DNA from: CAZAGO01 sp964485045
GTDB lineage: Archaea; Nanobdellota; Nanobdellia; Pacearchaeales; GW2011-AR1
Length of the DNA: 29,868 bases
Assembly (NCBI GenBank): GCA_964485045.1
Contig: CAZAGO010000006.1
Location: 1 to 29,868, forward strand
Direction of reading: 5' to 3'
The first letter of the stretch is position 1, and each line of letters opens with the position of its first letter. Below, piece by piece: positions 21,976 to 28,379 of this stretch. Under the pieces are notes generated by a model that made no database searches, had not been told where the DNA came from, and saw only the letters and a program-made list of their open reading frames with translations. A program made the translations under genes and the position numbers.

Positions 21976-22500
21976 TCACCTAATTCCTCTTTTTTCTAGT
22001 TTATTTTGAACATGGTTAAAAAGAGTTGATGAAACAAGAGGTGTGTGATCCCCTTCATAAATTTGATTATTAAATTTTATTTTTCCTATATAAGTAAAAT
22101 TCTTTAATATTTTTTTTATTCCGTTTACAGAAAAATTATGTTTGAGAGCTAACTTATTTAAACTTATTTTTTCTTTTAAAAAAGATTCAAATATTTCTTC
22201 AACTTCTCTATAATTCTCTGCAGGAACCATCTTCCCCTCAATAATTTTATATCCAAATGGTGCTCTAGACATAAGATTCCCTTGGGCTGCTTTTTTAGCC
22301 ATTGAATTATTTTTTTTGTTTTTTGTTTTATTAGAATATTTTCTAAATGTCTCCAAAACCTCGAAATCTATTTTCTCTTCTATATACTTTTTAAAATCTT
22401 CTTCTAAATCTGGAGAAAAATGGAAACAAATATCACAAAGAGGTGTTTTGAATTTTTCTTTTAAATTTTCTTTATAACTGCATTTTGTGCAACGACTCAT
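21976..22500 (-). CDS. Recombinase DNA-binding domain fused to a zinc finger, no catalytic domain
   Basis: A 174-residue protein. Residues about 75-174 are the 'Recombinase' domain of large serine recombinases (RAPFGYKIIEGKMVPAENYR, FTYIGKIKFNNQ) and align along their length with the C-terminal part of the recombinase at 23230-23997. In place of the resolvase catalytic domain there is a C4 zinc finger (C4, C7, C22, C25) and a charged linker. It is not a decaying fragment by appearance: TTTATAAA at 22522-22529 is centred exactly 25.5 bases before its ATG. It could bind the same sites as the intact recombinase and regulate it or direct it; this is inference. Confidence 0.78.
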   Translation of the reverse strand: MSRCTKCSYKENLKEKFKTPLCDICFHFSPDLEEDFKKYIEEKIDFEVLETFRKYSNKTKNKKNNSMAKKAAQGNLMSRAPFGYKIIEGKMVPAENYREVEEIFESFLKEKISLNKLALKHNFSVNGIKKILKNFTYIGKIKFNNQIYEGDHTPLVSSTLFNHVQNKLEKRGIR

Positions 22501-22654
22501 ATATTTAACACTCTTTTTTAATTTATAAAATATGCTAGAAAAAGAAGTTTTTTATACTCCAAAGATATAATTATTTAATAAAAACCTGCCTAATCTAATA
22601 AAATTTTAGACTTTCAAAAAGTCTTTACTTTGGTATAAAGAGGTATTTTTAATA

Positions 22655-22831
22655 ATGACAGAAGAAATGATTGGTAAAAAAGAACTGACTAAAGAAGAAA
22701 AAATAAGAGAAATAAAAAGTAAAATAAAATCCTGCCAAGCAGACTTAAATGGAATTTTCAAAGGAAATGCGGCAATAGAACAAAAAAAACAGATTCTTGA
22801 AGATAAATTAAAATCCTTAGAAAAAGAATGA
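22655..22831 (+). CDS. Small helical charged protein (58 residues)
   Basis: A short open frame with strong helical character (KKELTKEEKIREIKSKIKS; EQKKQILEDKLKSLEKE), preceded by an AGAGGT ribosome-binding site about 10 bases before the ATG. Its stop overlaps the next start as ATGA (22828-22831), which argues that it is translated. Possible short coiled coil. No recognised family. Confidence 0.55.
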   Translation: MTEEMIGKKELTKEEKIREIKSKIKSCQADLNGIFKGNAAIEQKKQILEDKLKSLEKE

Positions 22832-22954
22832 AAGCAATGCTTTTTAAAGGTGAAAATGTGAAGAAAATTATGAGTAAAAAGCACTCTGGCAACAGAAGTG
22901 AAAAAAAGAAAAATATGAAGGAAGAAATAGAACCTCCATCAAAGAAAAAAAATG
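22828..22954 (+). CDS. Basic N-terminal segment, frame-shifted against the membrane protein that follows
   Basis: From ATG 22828 about 42 codons read as a lysine-rich cytoplasmic segment (KKHSGNRSEKKKNMKEEIEP). The frame stays open to 23106, but beyond about 22950 the coding character shifts to the +1 frame, which carries three membrane helices. The switch coincides with a run of eight A residues (about 22944-22953). One base less would fuse both into a 134-residue membrane protein with a basic N-terminus. This may be two coupled genes, polymerase slippage, or a sequence error. Confidence 0.45.
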
Positions 22955-23233
22955 GTCTCATTAGAAAGTTTATTAATTTATTTGGTAATAGGAATACTGA
23001 CAGACATATTAGTAACTCTCTATTACTTATCCATTCATCGCCTGTTGGCTGCCCAATCGGCTATCCTTTGTTTTCTTCTAACAATAACAGGATACTTTGT
23101 TGTTGAAAGTATTGTTGTTGATACTAATTGGCTCCTGATTTTTGTATACTCTTTTGGGTGTGCAATAGGGTGTTTTATTACTATCAAAATTGATGGAAAA
23201 AGAAGAGAGAAAAAAGCAAAAAGAAATAATTAA
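22952..23233 (+). CDS. Small membrane protein with about three helices
   Basis: A 93-residue protein, mostly hydrophobic: helices near residues 4-26 (SLLIYLVIGILTDILVTLYY), 32-52 and 57-80 (LLIFVYSFGCAIGCFITIKI), with a basic cytoplasmic tail. It resembles small membrane proteins seen in archaeal and phage mobile DNA, without a known role. There is no ribosome-binding site before ATG 22952, so it may be expressed by coupling to, or frameshifting from, the preceding frame. Its stop overlaps the convergent recombinase stop by 3 bp. Confidence 0.65.
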   Translation: MVSLESLLIYLVIGILTDILVTLYYLSIHRLLAAQSAILCFLLTITGYFVVESIVVDTNWLLIFVYSFGCAIGCFITIKIDGKRREKKAKRNN

Positions 23234-23997
23234 ATCCAACCATTATTCTTCATTTTCTGTTGAACCTGTTCAAATAGCTGTTGGTTGATTAAAACAGGGT
23301 GTTGGCCTTGGGATTCTTTATGTGCAAATTTTACTTTTCCCATATAAGTAGTATTTTGTAAGAGTTTTTTTACTCCTGCAGTTGTAAGGTTATTTTTTTT
23401 GGCTAGTTGTGTCAAACTTATATTCGAATTGAGAAACTCTTCAAAGATTTCTTTTATTTTTTCAGAATTCTCCCCCAAGACGAGTTGTTTATTTACTAGC
23501 ACATACCCTTTTGGAGCCTTTGTTATAAAACCCCCTTCTTTTGCTTTTCTCTCCATCCCAAACTTAGTTCTATCTCCGATTATATTTCTTTCAAATTCTG
23601 CAAAAGCCCCTATAATCTGAAACATTAGCTTTCCTGAAGCACTTGCAGTCTCAATTTTATCCTGTAAAGAAATAAAATCTATTCCCCACTCCTTTAGTTG
23701 ATCTATAGTTAGAATAAGATCTTTAAGACTTCTAGAGAACCTATCTAGTTTGTATATAAATATTGCTGAGAATTTCTTTTCCTGTGCATCTTTAAGCATC
23801 TGCATCATTTCTGAGCGATGTTTCATATCTTTCCCAGATTTTCCTTCATCTCTATAAATTTTGTAAATTTCATAACCCAGAGCTTTTGCATAGTTCGCTA
23901 GAGAATCTTGCTGAGCATCTAAAGAAAATCCATGTTGAGCCTGGTCCTGAGTTGAAACTCGAACATAAATTGCTGCTAAAGGGCGTGCTGCGATCAT
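23230..23997 (-). CDS. Serine recombinase (resolvase plus Recombinase domain)
   Basis: A 255-residue site-specific recombinase. The catalytic domain starts AAIYVRVSTQDQAQHGFSLD with nucleophile S15, and contains KLDRFSRSLKDL and FAEFERNIIGDRTKFGMERK. Residues about 150-255 are the DNA-binding Recombinase domain. The zinc ribbon and coiled coil that end most large serine integrases are absent, so it is a compact form. Its promoter (TTTATATA, 24065-24072) is overlapped by a 20-bp palindrome, suggesting self-control or a recombination site. It could mobilise part of this region; which DNA it moves is not visible. Confidence 0.9.
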   Translation of the reverse strand: MIAARPLAAIYVRVSTQDQAQHGFSLDAQQDSLANYAKALGYEIYKIYRDEGKSGKDMKHRSEMMQMLKDAQEKKFSAIFIYKLDRFSRSLKDLILTIDQLKEWGIDFISLQDKIETASASGKLMFQIIGAFAEFERNIIGDRTKFGMERKAKEGGFITKAPKGYVLVNKQLVLGENSEKIKEIFEEFLNSNISLTQLAKKNNLTTAGVKKLLQNTTYMGKVKFAHKESQGQHPVLINQQLFEQVQQKMKNNGWI

Positions 23998-24015
23998 TTT
24001 TCCTCTTTTAACGTG

Positions 24016-24072
24016 TACTTAGGGTCTTTTTTTCCTAGTTCACGACTACTTAGGGTGCCCTAAGTATATAAA
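24016..24072. promoter_or_regulatory. Palindrome and half-site in the recombinase promoter
   Basis: TACTTAGGGTGCCCTAAGTA (24047-24066) is a perfect 9-bp inverted repeat around TG. It covers the interval between the TATA box TTTATATA (minus, 24065-24072) and the expected start near 24043. A half-site TACTTAGGG recurs at 24016-24024 in the leader. The position fits an operator. The two-base centre is also the form of a serine-recombinase crossover site. Confidence 0.7.
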
Positions 24073-24274
24073 TTTATGCTCAAAATGTTTTTATAATATA
24101 GGTTTTACGAAGTATTTAAGTGTAAATTAAGGAAAATAAAGGAAAATTAAAATTTACTTGGAAAATCTCCAGAAGACTCATTATCTGGAAGAAAATTTGG
24201 AACATCAAAGAACCTTATTTTTTTCTTTTCTGCTAAGCCCAGCCCCAAAGAGTTTATCCAAATTTTTATCTGTG

Positions 24275-24292
24275 CACTTAGGTAACCTTTGT
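24275..24292. repeat. 18-bp repeat, copy 1, beside the first DUF5654-like gene
   Basis: CACTTAGGTAACCTTTGT, matching 24639-24656 at 16 of 18 positions; the two copies bracket the gene at 24295-24552. Confidence 0.6.
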
Positions 24293-24294
24293 GC

Positions 24295-24552
24295 TTATCT
24301 TAATAATTTTGAACTGATAAGTATAATTATTACACCTATAAGAGTAATTAAAAAAGCACCAATAAACCTAGAAAGATAGGGAACAGCAACAAGTATATTT
24401 TGAATAAAAGTATTTGTTTGAAAAGAAATATAATCTTTCCATGCAAAAGCAATCGTGAACCCAACCGCTGCTGCTATGGCTAATCTTAGCTGACTTTTGA
24501 ACTCTTGTTTAAAACTCTTTTTTCTATTAAAAATTTTGATCTTTTTGAACAT
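24295..24552 (-). CDS. Small two-helix membrane protein, DUF5654-like (copy 1)
   Basis: An 85-residue protein with a basic N-terminus, helix 1 containing AAAVGFTIAFAWKDYI, and helix 2 near the end (FLITLIGVIIILISSKLL). The GFTIAFAWKD motif also occurs in the next gene, so the two are paralogues; the layout recalls the archaeal DUF5654 family. I start at ATG 24552 because the upstream TTG (24567) is within the promoter interval and TTTAAAAA-type sequence (24574-24581) is centred 25.5 bases upstream. Function unknown. Confidence 0.65.
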   Translation of the reverse strand: MFKKIKIFNRKKSFKQEFKSQLRLAIAAAVGFTIAFAWKDYISFQTNTFIQNILVAVPYLSRFIGAFLITLIGVIIILISSKLLR

Positions 24553-24638
24553 AACAATAAGAGACAAAGATAATTTAAAAATACTTTGAATTTTTTGAAA
24601 AATTTTTTATCAATCCTCTGTTTTGGGAAAATATTATT

Positions 24639-24656
24639 CACTAAGGTTACCTTTGT
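24639..24656. repeat. 18-bp repeat, copy 2, between the two DUF5654-like genes
   Basis: CACTAAGGTTACCTTTGT, two mismatches from 24275-24292. The core AGGTWACCT is close to a palindrome, so a dimeric protein could bind it. Confidence 0.6.
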
Positions 24657-24685
24657 TAAAAAGATTATTTATAAATTTTTTTGAA

Positions 24686-24967
24686 TTAAAACTTATCATT
24701 TTCTTCTCTAAGCCATTTAGAGGTAAAATAAATTAATAAAATACATAAGAAAGTAACTAAAATAGATGCTAAAATACTTAAGGTTGCAGAATTTTTAATA
24801 TGGGTAAAAAAACTAACTAAATCTAAAGATATATCAAAAATTGTCTGACGCCAAGTGAATGCAATGGTGAAGCCCAAGGTAAATAAAATAAGTGTTCTAA
24901 TTTGCCTTCTAAATTCTTTTTTAAAAGAAGCTCCTTCTACAAAAAGACTGGAAAAACTATTTCTCAT
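24686..24967 (-). CDS. Small two-helix membrane protein, DUF5654-like (copy 2)
   Basis: A 93-residue paralogue of the neighbouring protein: KEFRRQIRTLILFTLGFTIAFTWRQ then a second helix (ILASILVTFLCILLIYFTSK) and a charged tail. TTTAAAAA (minus, 24989-24996) is centred 25.5 bases upstream of the ATG, the same promoter form as copy 1. The duplicated gene with duplicated flanking repeats suggests a local duplication that has diverged. Function unknown. Confidence 0.68.
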   Translation of the reverse strand: MRNSFSSLFVEGASFKKEFRRQIRTLILFTLGFTIAFTWRQTIFDISLDLVSFFTHIKNSATLSILASILVTFLCILLIYFTSKWLREENDKF

Positions 24968-25267
24968 TGTAATTTAAATATTCTACAATTTTTAAAGCTT
25001 TATTCTTATCTTTTCTCTTTAGTTTTTATTCTTTTTTTACAAAAAATTATAATTTAAATAATAAATTCTTTTTAAACAGGCTGTTTATGGCTGTTTAAAC
25101 AGGCTGTTTGCTCAACTTTTTTAGAATAAACAGCTTGTTTTTGAGAACAAATTCTTTAAAAAAAGAATTGAAAAAATATGTGTTTGTTTTGATTATCATT
25201 TCAAAAAAAATGAAAAAGAACGACGGAAAAACAAAAGGTTTTTAAATCTCTTTTATCTGTATAAAAT
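24968..25267. promoter_or_regulatory. Intergenic region with an AAACAG/CTGTTT palindrome cluster
   Basis: No gene is visible. Palindromes AAACAGGCTGTTT (25074-25086), CTGTTTAAACAG (25091-25102), AAACAGGCTGTTT (25097-25109) and the near-copy AAACAGCTTGTTT (25128-25140) form a cluster about 100-165 bp upstream of the promoter (TTTTTAAA, 25239-25246, centred 25.5 bases before ATG 25268). The same palindrome recurs four times within the following gene. These look like sites for a dimeric DNA-binding protein. Confidence 0.7.
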
Positions 25268-25876
25268 ATGTTTGGTTTTTTTACTAGAAAAAAAGAGGTA
25301 GAAAAGATAAAAGAGGATACAAAAAATAGTTTTGAATCTGTTAAAAAAGATATAACTGCTGTAAGTGGATGGATTAAACACCTTGATTCTGAAAAAGAAA
25401 TACAAAAAAAAGATATAATTGAACTTAAAGAGGATTTGTCGACTATTAAAGAAGAATTAGAAGGATTAAAAAATATCCTTTCTATGATGAATGAATTGAA
25501 AACAAACAGCCTGTTTAAAACACCTAACAAGGTGTTTAATAAACAAACAGCTGTTTATCCTGTTCAAACAGCTGTTCAAACAGCTGTTCAAACACCAAAT
25601 TTAAGCCAATTTTCAATAACTGAAAGAGCAATCTTATTAGTACTATTAAATAGCGACATGAAATTAAGTTATGATGATCTTGCAACAATGCTCCAGAAAG
25701 AGAGATCTACTATTAGAGGTCAAATAAACACTATAAAACAGAAAAGTGAGAGTATTTTAGAAGAGTCTATAGAAAGAAATGGTAAAAAAAGAGTGTTTAT
25801 ACCTGAAGAAATGAAGGAAAAACTCTTAAAAAAACAAAAAGTGAGAGTTAAAAATAAGTCAAATAACAAAAATTGA
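25268..25876 (+). CDS. Coiled-coil/winged-helix DNA-binding protein with palindrome-coded linker
   Basis: A 202-residue protein. Residues about 5-75 form a coiled coil (KKDIIELKEDLSTIKEELEG), 80-112 a polar linker with the repeat QTAVQTAVQT, and 113-195 a helix-turn-helix domain (FSITERAILLVLLNSD, LATMLQKERSTIRGQINTIK) with a basic tail. The linker DNA contains AAACAGCCTGTTT (25504-25516), AAACAGCTGTTT (25545-25556) and two AACAGCTGTT copies (25567-25588), matching the upstream cluster. Leaderless. It shares its plan with the protein at 26113-26844. A role in transcription or origin control near orc1 is inferred. Confidence 0.7.
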   Translation: MFGFFTRKKEVEKIKEDTKNSFESVKKDITAVSGWIKHLDSEKEIQKKDIIELKEDLSTIKEELEGLKNILSMMNELKTNSLFKTPNKVFNKQTAVYPVQTAVQTAVQTPNLSQFSITERAILLVLLNSDMKLSYDDLATMLQKERSTIRGQINTIKQKSESILEESIERNGKKRVFIPEEMKEKLLKKQKVRVKNKSNNKN

Positions 25877-26112
25877 TTAAAAAATAGCATAAAATAAGAT
25901 AGAAAATACTCAAAAGTGAGATTTAAATAAATATATTTAAAAAAATAGGGAAAAAAGAGAAAAAAATGTAATAAAATGAGTCTTGAATCCTTTTTTTATT
26001 AAAAAAATAGGGAAAAGAGTGTAAGGTGTAAAGAAAAGGATTAGCTTATATAGAATAAAATATAAAAAAGTGAGTTAATTAAATAGATATTCGGTTAACA
26101 GATTAAAGGAAA

Positions 26113-26844
26113 TTATATCTCTCTTAAAAGAAGTATTGTGGATAAACTTGTTACTTTTTTTAGATTTGTAGATACTTTAAGCTGAATTGATTTATTATTT
26201 ATTTTTATTTTATCGACGGGTATTCCTTTTTTAACTAATTTTCCGATATAATCTCTAATTGAGCTTTCCGTTAACGAAAGTTTCAAGGAAATTTCCTTAT
26301 AATTAGTATGCCCTTTTTCCTCATCTAATTGATATAGTGTGGAAAATACAAGAAATTCCTGCTCTGTTAACCGTTTGAATTTAAGCCTCAATTCTTTTTT
26401 AAGATTATCTAATGAATCTATTGCTCCCGCAGCAACTATAAAAGGATCTCTTTCTTCCAAAGATTCTTTTTTGTTTAAAAGGAAACTGGCATTCTCTTCT
26501 TTATAGGAATTTCCTTTGAAATTTGTCTGTTGGTTTGTCTGTTGGTTTGTCTGTCTGTCTGTTGGAACCCCTCCATTTCCTATGGAAATAGGCTTATTTT
26601 GGGCTTTTTGGGCGTTAAAAATGATTTTATCTGTTGGATCTCCTATGTTGGATGTGGGGTTATTTTTATTTTGTGTTGGAATTATCTTGTTTTCTTGGAG
26701 CTTAAATGATTGTTTTGAAATATTAATGAGATCCTCCATAAGACCTTTTAAATCATCTATATCTTTCTTTACAAAAAACAATTCTTCTTGAAGGGAATAA
26801 ATATCTTGCTTAACTTTTAAAAAAGCTTCTTTTACCGAATCCAT
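26113..26844 (-). CDS. Coiled-coil/winged-helix DNA-binding protein with repetitive linker
   Basis: A 243-residue protein with an N-terminal coiled coil (about 8-48, EELFFVKKDIDDLKGLMEDL), a long polar linker (about 50-130, including TDRQTNQQTNQQTN) and a C-terminal winged helix (about 150-240: LTEQEFLVFSTLYQL, YKEISLKLSLTESSIRDYIG). The linker is coded by 12-bp tandem repeats at 26520-26563, and immediately beside them lies a well-formed ORB-like element (26564-26588). TTTTATAT (minus, 26866-26873) is centred 25.5 bases upstream of the ATG. Same architecture as 25268-25876; perhaps an origin-linked regulator. Confidence 0.7.
   Translation of the reverse strand: MDSVKEAFLKVKQDIYSLQEELFFVKKDIDDLKGLMEDLINISKQSFKLQENKIIPTQNKNNPTSNIGDPTDKIIFNAQKAQNKPISIGNGGVPTDRQTNQQTNQQTNFKGNSYKEENASFLLNKKESLEERDPFIVAAGAIDSLDNLKKELRLKFKRLTEQEFLVFSTLYQLDEEKGHTNYKEISLKLSLTESSIRDYIGKLVKKGIPVDKIKINNKSIQLKVSTNLKKVTSLSTILLLREI
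26564..26588 (-). promoter_or_regulatory. ORB-like element inside the winged-helix gene
   Basis: On the minus strand the dyad TTTCCATAGGAAA is followed directly by TGGAGGGGTTCC. Dyad plus G-string is the form of archaeal origin recognition boxes bound by Orc1/Cdc6. It matches the two boxes before orc1 (28206, 28303) in the dyad and has a stronger G-string than either. Confidence 0.65.
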
Positions 26845-26899
26845 TGTTTTTTAAGGAATACTTCAATATAAAAAGATTGATGTTCAAAAAGATAATAAA

Positions 26900-27193
26900 T
26901 TATTTTATTAAATTTTTATTAAATCCTTCTTGTTTTTGTTTATATACTGTATAAGCTAAATCACTTATTCTCCATCTTGTTCTCCTTAAATAATCTTTTC
27001 CGGAAGAATTCTTTTTTACTTCAGATACAAACCCTTTTTTCTTTAATGAAATTAAGAGATTTTTTATAAATTCCTCATCTCTAGCCATTTCTTTTGCAAT
27101 ATGTGATGTATACTCTTGTTTCGGGGCAATAGAGTATAAAAAAGCTAATATTTGTTCAGAAACCTTTTCTCTTTTTTCATCAGAAAGCCTCAT
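26900..27193 (-). CDS. Small winged-helix transcription regulator
   Basis: A 97-residue protein: QILAFLYSIAPKQEYTSHIA, a recognition-helix-like EEFIKNLLISLKKKGFVSEV and a beta-wing YLRRTRWRISDLAYTVY, consistent with a MarR/ArsR-type winged helix. A perfect palindrome AAAAGAGT-TTTT-ACTCTTTT (27201-27220) overlaps its probable TATA box (27217-27224, minus), suggesting self-repression. Targets unknown. Confidence 0.75.
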   Translation of the reverse strand: MRLSDEKREKVSEQILAFLYSIAPKQEYTSHIAKEMARDEEFIKNLLISLKKKGFVSEVKKNSSGKDYLRRTRWRISDLAYTVYKQKQEGFNKNLIK

Positions 27194-27200
27194 ATAATTA

Positions 27201-27220
27201 AAAAGAGTTTTTACTCTTTT
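27201..27220. promoter_or_regulatory. Operator-like palindrome upstream of the winged-helix gene
   Basis: An 8-bp perfect inverted repeat with a TTTT centre between the TATA box and the ATG at 27193. Occupation by a dimer would block transcription start. Confidence 0.55.
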
Positions 27221-27243
27221 AAATATATTTATTTAAAATAAAA

Positions 27244-27657
27244 TTAATCTTTTTTCTTGCTTTTTAAAGAAGGAATATTTATATGTAAGGGAATATTAAG
27301 TTCATCTTCAAGTTCTAAAGATTTTATACTTGTTTTTCTTAAAATAATGTTAAATACGGCTAATTTAACTTCTTCTGAAATATTTTTAATTTCCCACTCT
27401 TTTAAAATGCTTTTTGCTTCTTTTGAATCCACTAATAATAAAATATTTCCAGAAAAAGATATTGATGCTATCTCTGGTTTATAATCTAATTTATATAAAA
27501 ACTTAAATTGGATTATTTCTTCATCTTTTTTAAAAATATCTGATTTTGTACTTGAAATATCCTCTATTTGTATATTATTTTCTATTTTTAAATTATTAAA
27601 ATTATTCTCTTTTCTTTCAGCATTTATTTTATTTATATTAAAACCTATTAATTTCAT
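27244..27657 (-). CDS. Conserved archaeal protein of unknown function
   Basis: A 137-residue protein starting MKLIGFNINKINAERKENNF, with a central beta-rich part (FKFLYKLDYKPEIASISFSG, NILLLVDSKEAKSILKEW) and an ending LEDELNIPLHINIPSLKSKK. I recall the same start and ending pattern from other DPANN and euryarchaeal genomes but know no function. The start is well supported: TTTAAAAA (minus, 27679-27686) is centred exactly 25.5 bases upstream. It lies between the regulator and the PRC-barrel gene on the same strand. Confidence 0.72.
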   Translation of the reverse strand: MKLIGFNINKINAERKENNFNNLKIENNIQIEDISSTKSDIFKKDEEIIQFKFLYKLDYKPEIASISFSGNILLLVDSKEAKSILKEWEIKNISEEVKLAVFNIILRKTSIKSLELEDELNIPLHINIPSLKSKKKD

Positions 27658-27701
27658 ATTATCAAATTAAAAATATTCTTTTTAAATATTTGTATTAAAA
27701 C

Positions 27702-27965
27702 CTATATTAAATCTTCCTCAGAAACAACCACAAAATCACCTATTGCAATTATTGAATTAAAAGGTAATAAAAGATCATTTGAAGGTGTTTTTTCAAGATT
27801 AAGATTCCTTGTGTAGGGTGTTGATTCTTTTAAAACTAAACTTATTAATTCCCCAGATCTTGTTTCAAAAGTAATATCTCTTACAAAACCTAATCTTTTT
27901 CCTTCTTTGGTAACAATCATCTTACCAAGAAGAGAACTATAAATTTTCCTCTCTGTTGTTTGCAT
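27702..27965 (-). CDS. PRC-barrel domain protein
   Basis: An 87-residue single PRC-barrel: SSLLGKMIVTKEGKRLGFVR, then DITFETRSGELISLVLKES and LLLPFNSIIAIGDFVVVSEE. I start at ATG 27965 (MQTTERKIY) because TTTATAAA (27988-27995) is centred 26.5 bases upstream and the barrel then begins near the N-terminus; the longer reading from 28046 would add 27 unlike residues. Stand-alone PRC-barrel proteins are widespread in archaea, and the CdpB proteins of this type take part in FtsZ-based division in haloarchaea; a similar role here is possible but unproven. Confidence 0.8.
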   Translation of the reverse strand: MQTTERKIYSSLLGKMIVTKEGKRLGFVRDITFETRSGELISLVLKESTPYTRNLNLEKTPSNDLLLPFNSIIAIGDFVVVSEEDLI

Positions 27966-28205
27966 ACTTAATGATTGAATAAAATTATTTATAAACTTTT
28001 CTGTGCAAAAAGAGTTGTTATTTTTTAAAATTAATAACACACCCACCCCTTAATTTCTTATAGAAGTATTTATAAACACTTTTTTTATTTTTTATTTTTT
28101 TATTTTATTTATAAATATTTATATTATATATTATATATATAATATTATTTTTATTAAATTTTAGATAATTTTTTATTTTTATTTAAATTTTAAAAAATTT
28201 AAATA

Positions 28206-28228
28206 TTCCATAGGAAAATGAGGTGTTG
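28206..28228 (+). promoter_or_regulatory. ORB-like element 1
   Basis: TTCCATAGGAAAATGAGG followed by TGTTG: a TTCC-ATA-GGAA dyad plus a G-rich part. It lies at the right edge of the A/T stretch. Confidence 0.7.
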
Positions 28229-28300
28229 TATTTTTAAGTAGTTATAATTATTTATATAATAATTTTAATTTTTATACTCGAATTCATCCAAATAAATAAA

Positions 28301-28328
28301 TTTTCCATAGGAAAAAGAAGTGTCTGGG
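28301..28328 (+). promoter_or_regulatory. ORB-like element 2
   Basis: TTTTCCATAGGAAAAAGAAG followed by TGTCTGGG: same dyad and orientation as element 1, 97 bp further right and about 50 bp before the orc1 start, so it may also control orc1. Confidence 0.7.
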
Positions 28329-28379
28329 TAAGTTAAATAAAAAAGTATTTATTTACTAAAATAAAAAATAATATTTAAA

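Larger units (their letters stand above)
28047..28379. other. Replication origin region (AT-rich unwinding stretch)
   Basis: No gene. From 28080 to 28207 there is only one G or C in 128 bp, an extreme A/T stretch suited to duplex unwinding. Two ORB-like boxes in the same orientation follow, and orc1/cdc6 begins at 28380. Origin next to orc1 is the standard archaeal arrangement. Confidence 0.8.

Noticed and set aside
24158..24379. Plus-strand open frame of 73 codons
   Set aside because: Starts with TTG, lacks a promoter at the usual spacing, and overlaps the real minus-strand gene; composition is not protein-like.
25877..26112. Possible small gene or RNA between the two winged-helix genes
   Set aside because: AT-rich DNA between convergent genes, with an 18-bp direct repeat (TTAAAAAAATAGGGAAAA) twice and T-runs; no convincing frame or stable fold was seen.
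26520..26563. CRISPR-like or iteron array of 12-bp units
   Set aside because: The repeats are in frame within a clear protein linker and have no spacers.
27966..28046. Longer PRC-barrel protein from ATG 28046
   Set aside because: The extra residues are unlike the domain, and the TATA box at 27988-27995 lies inside them.
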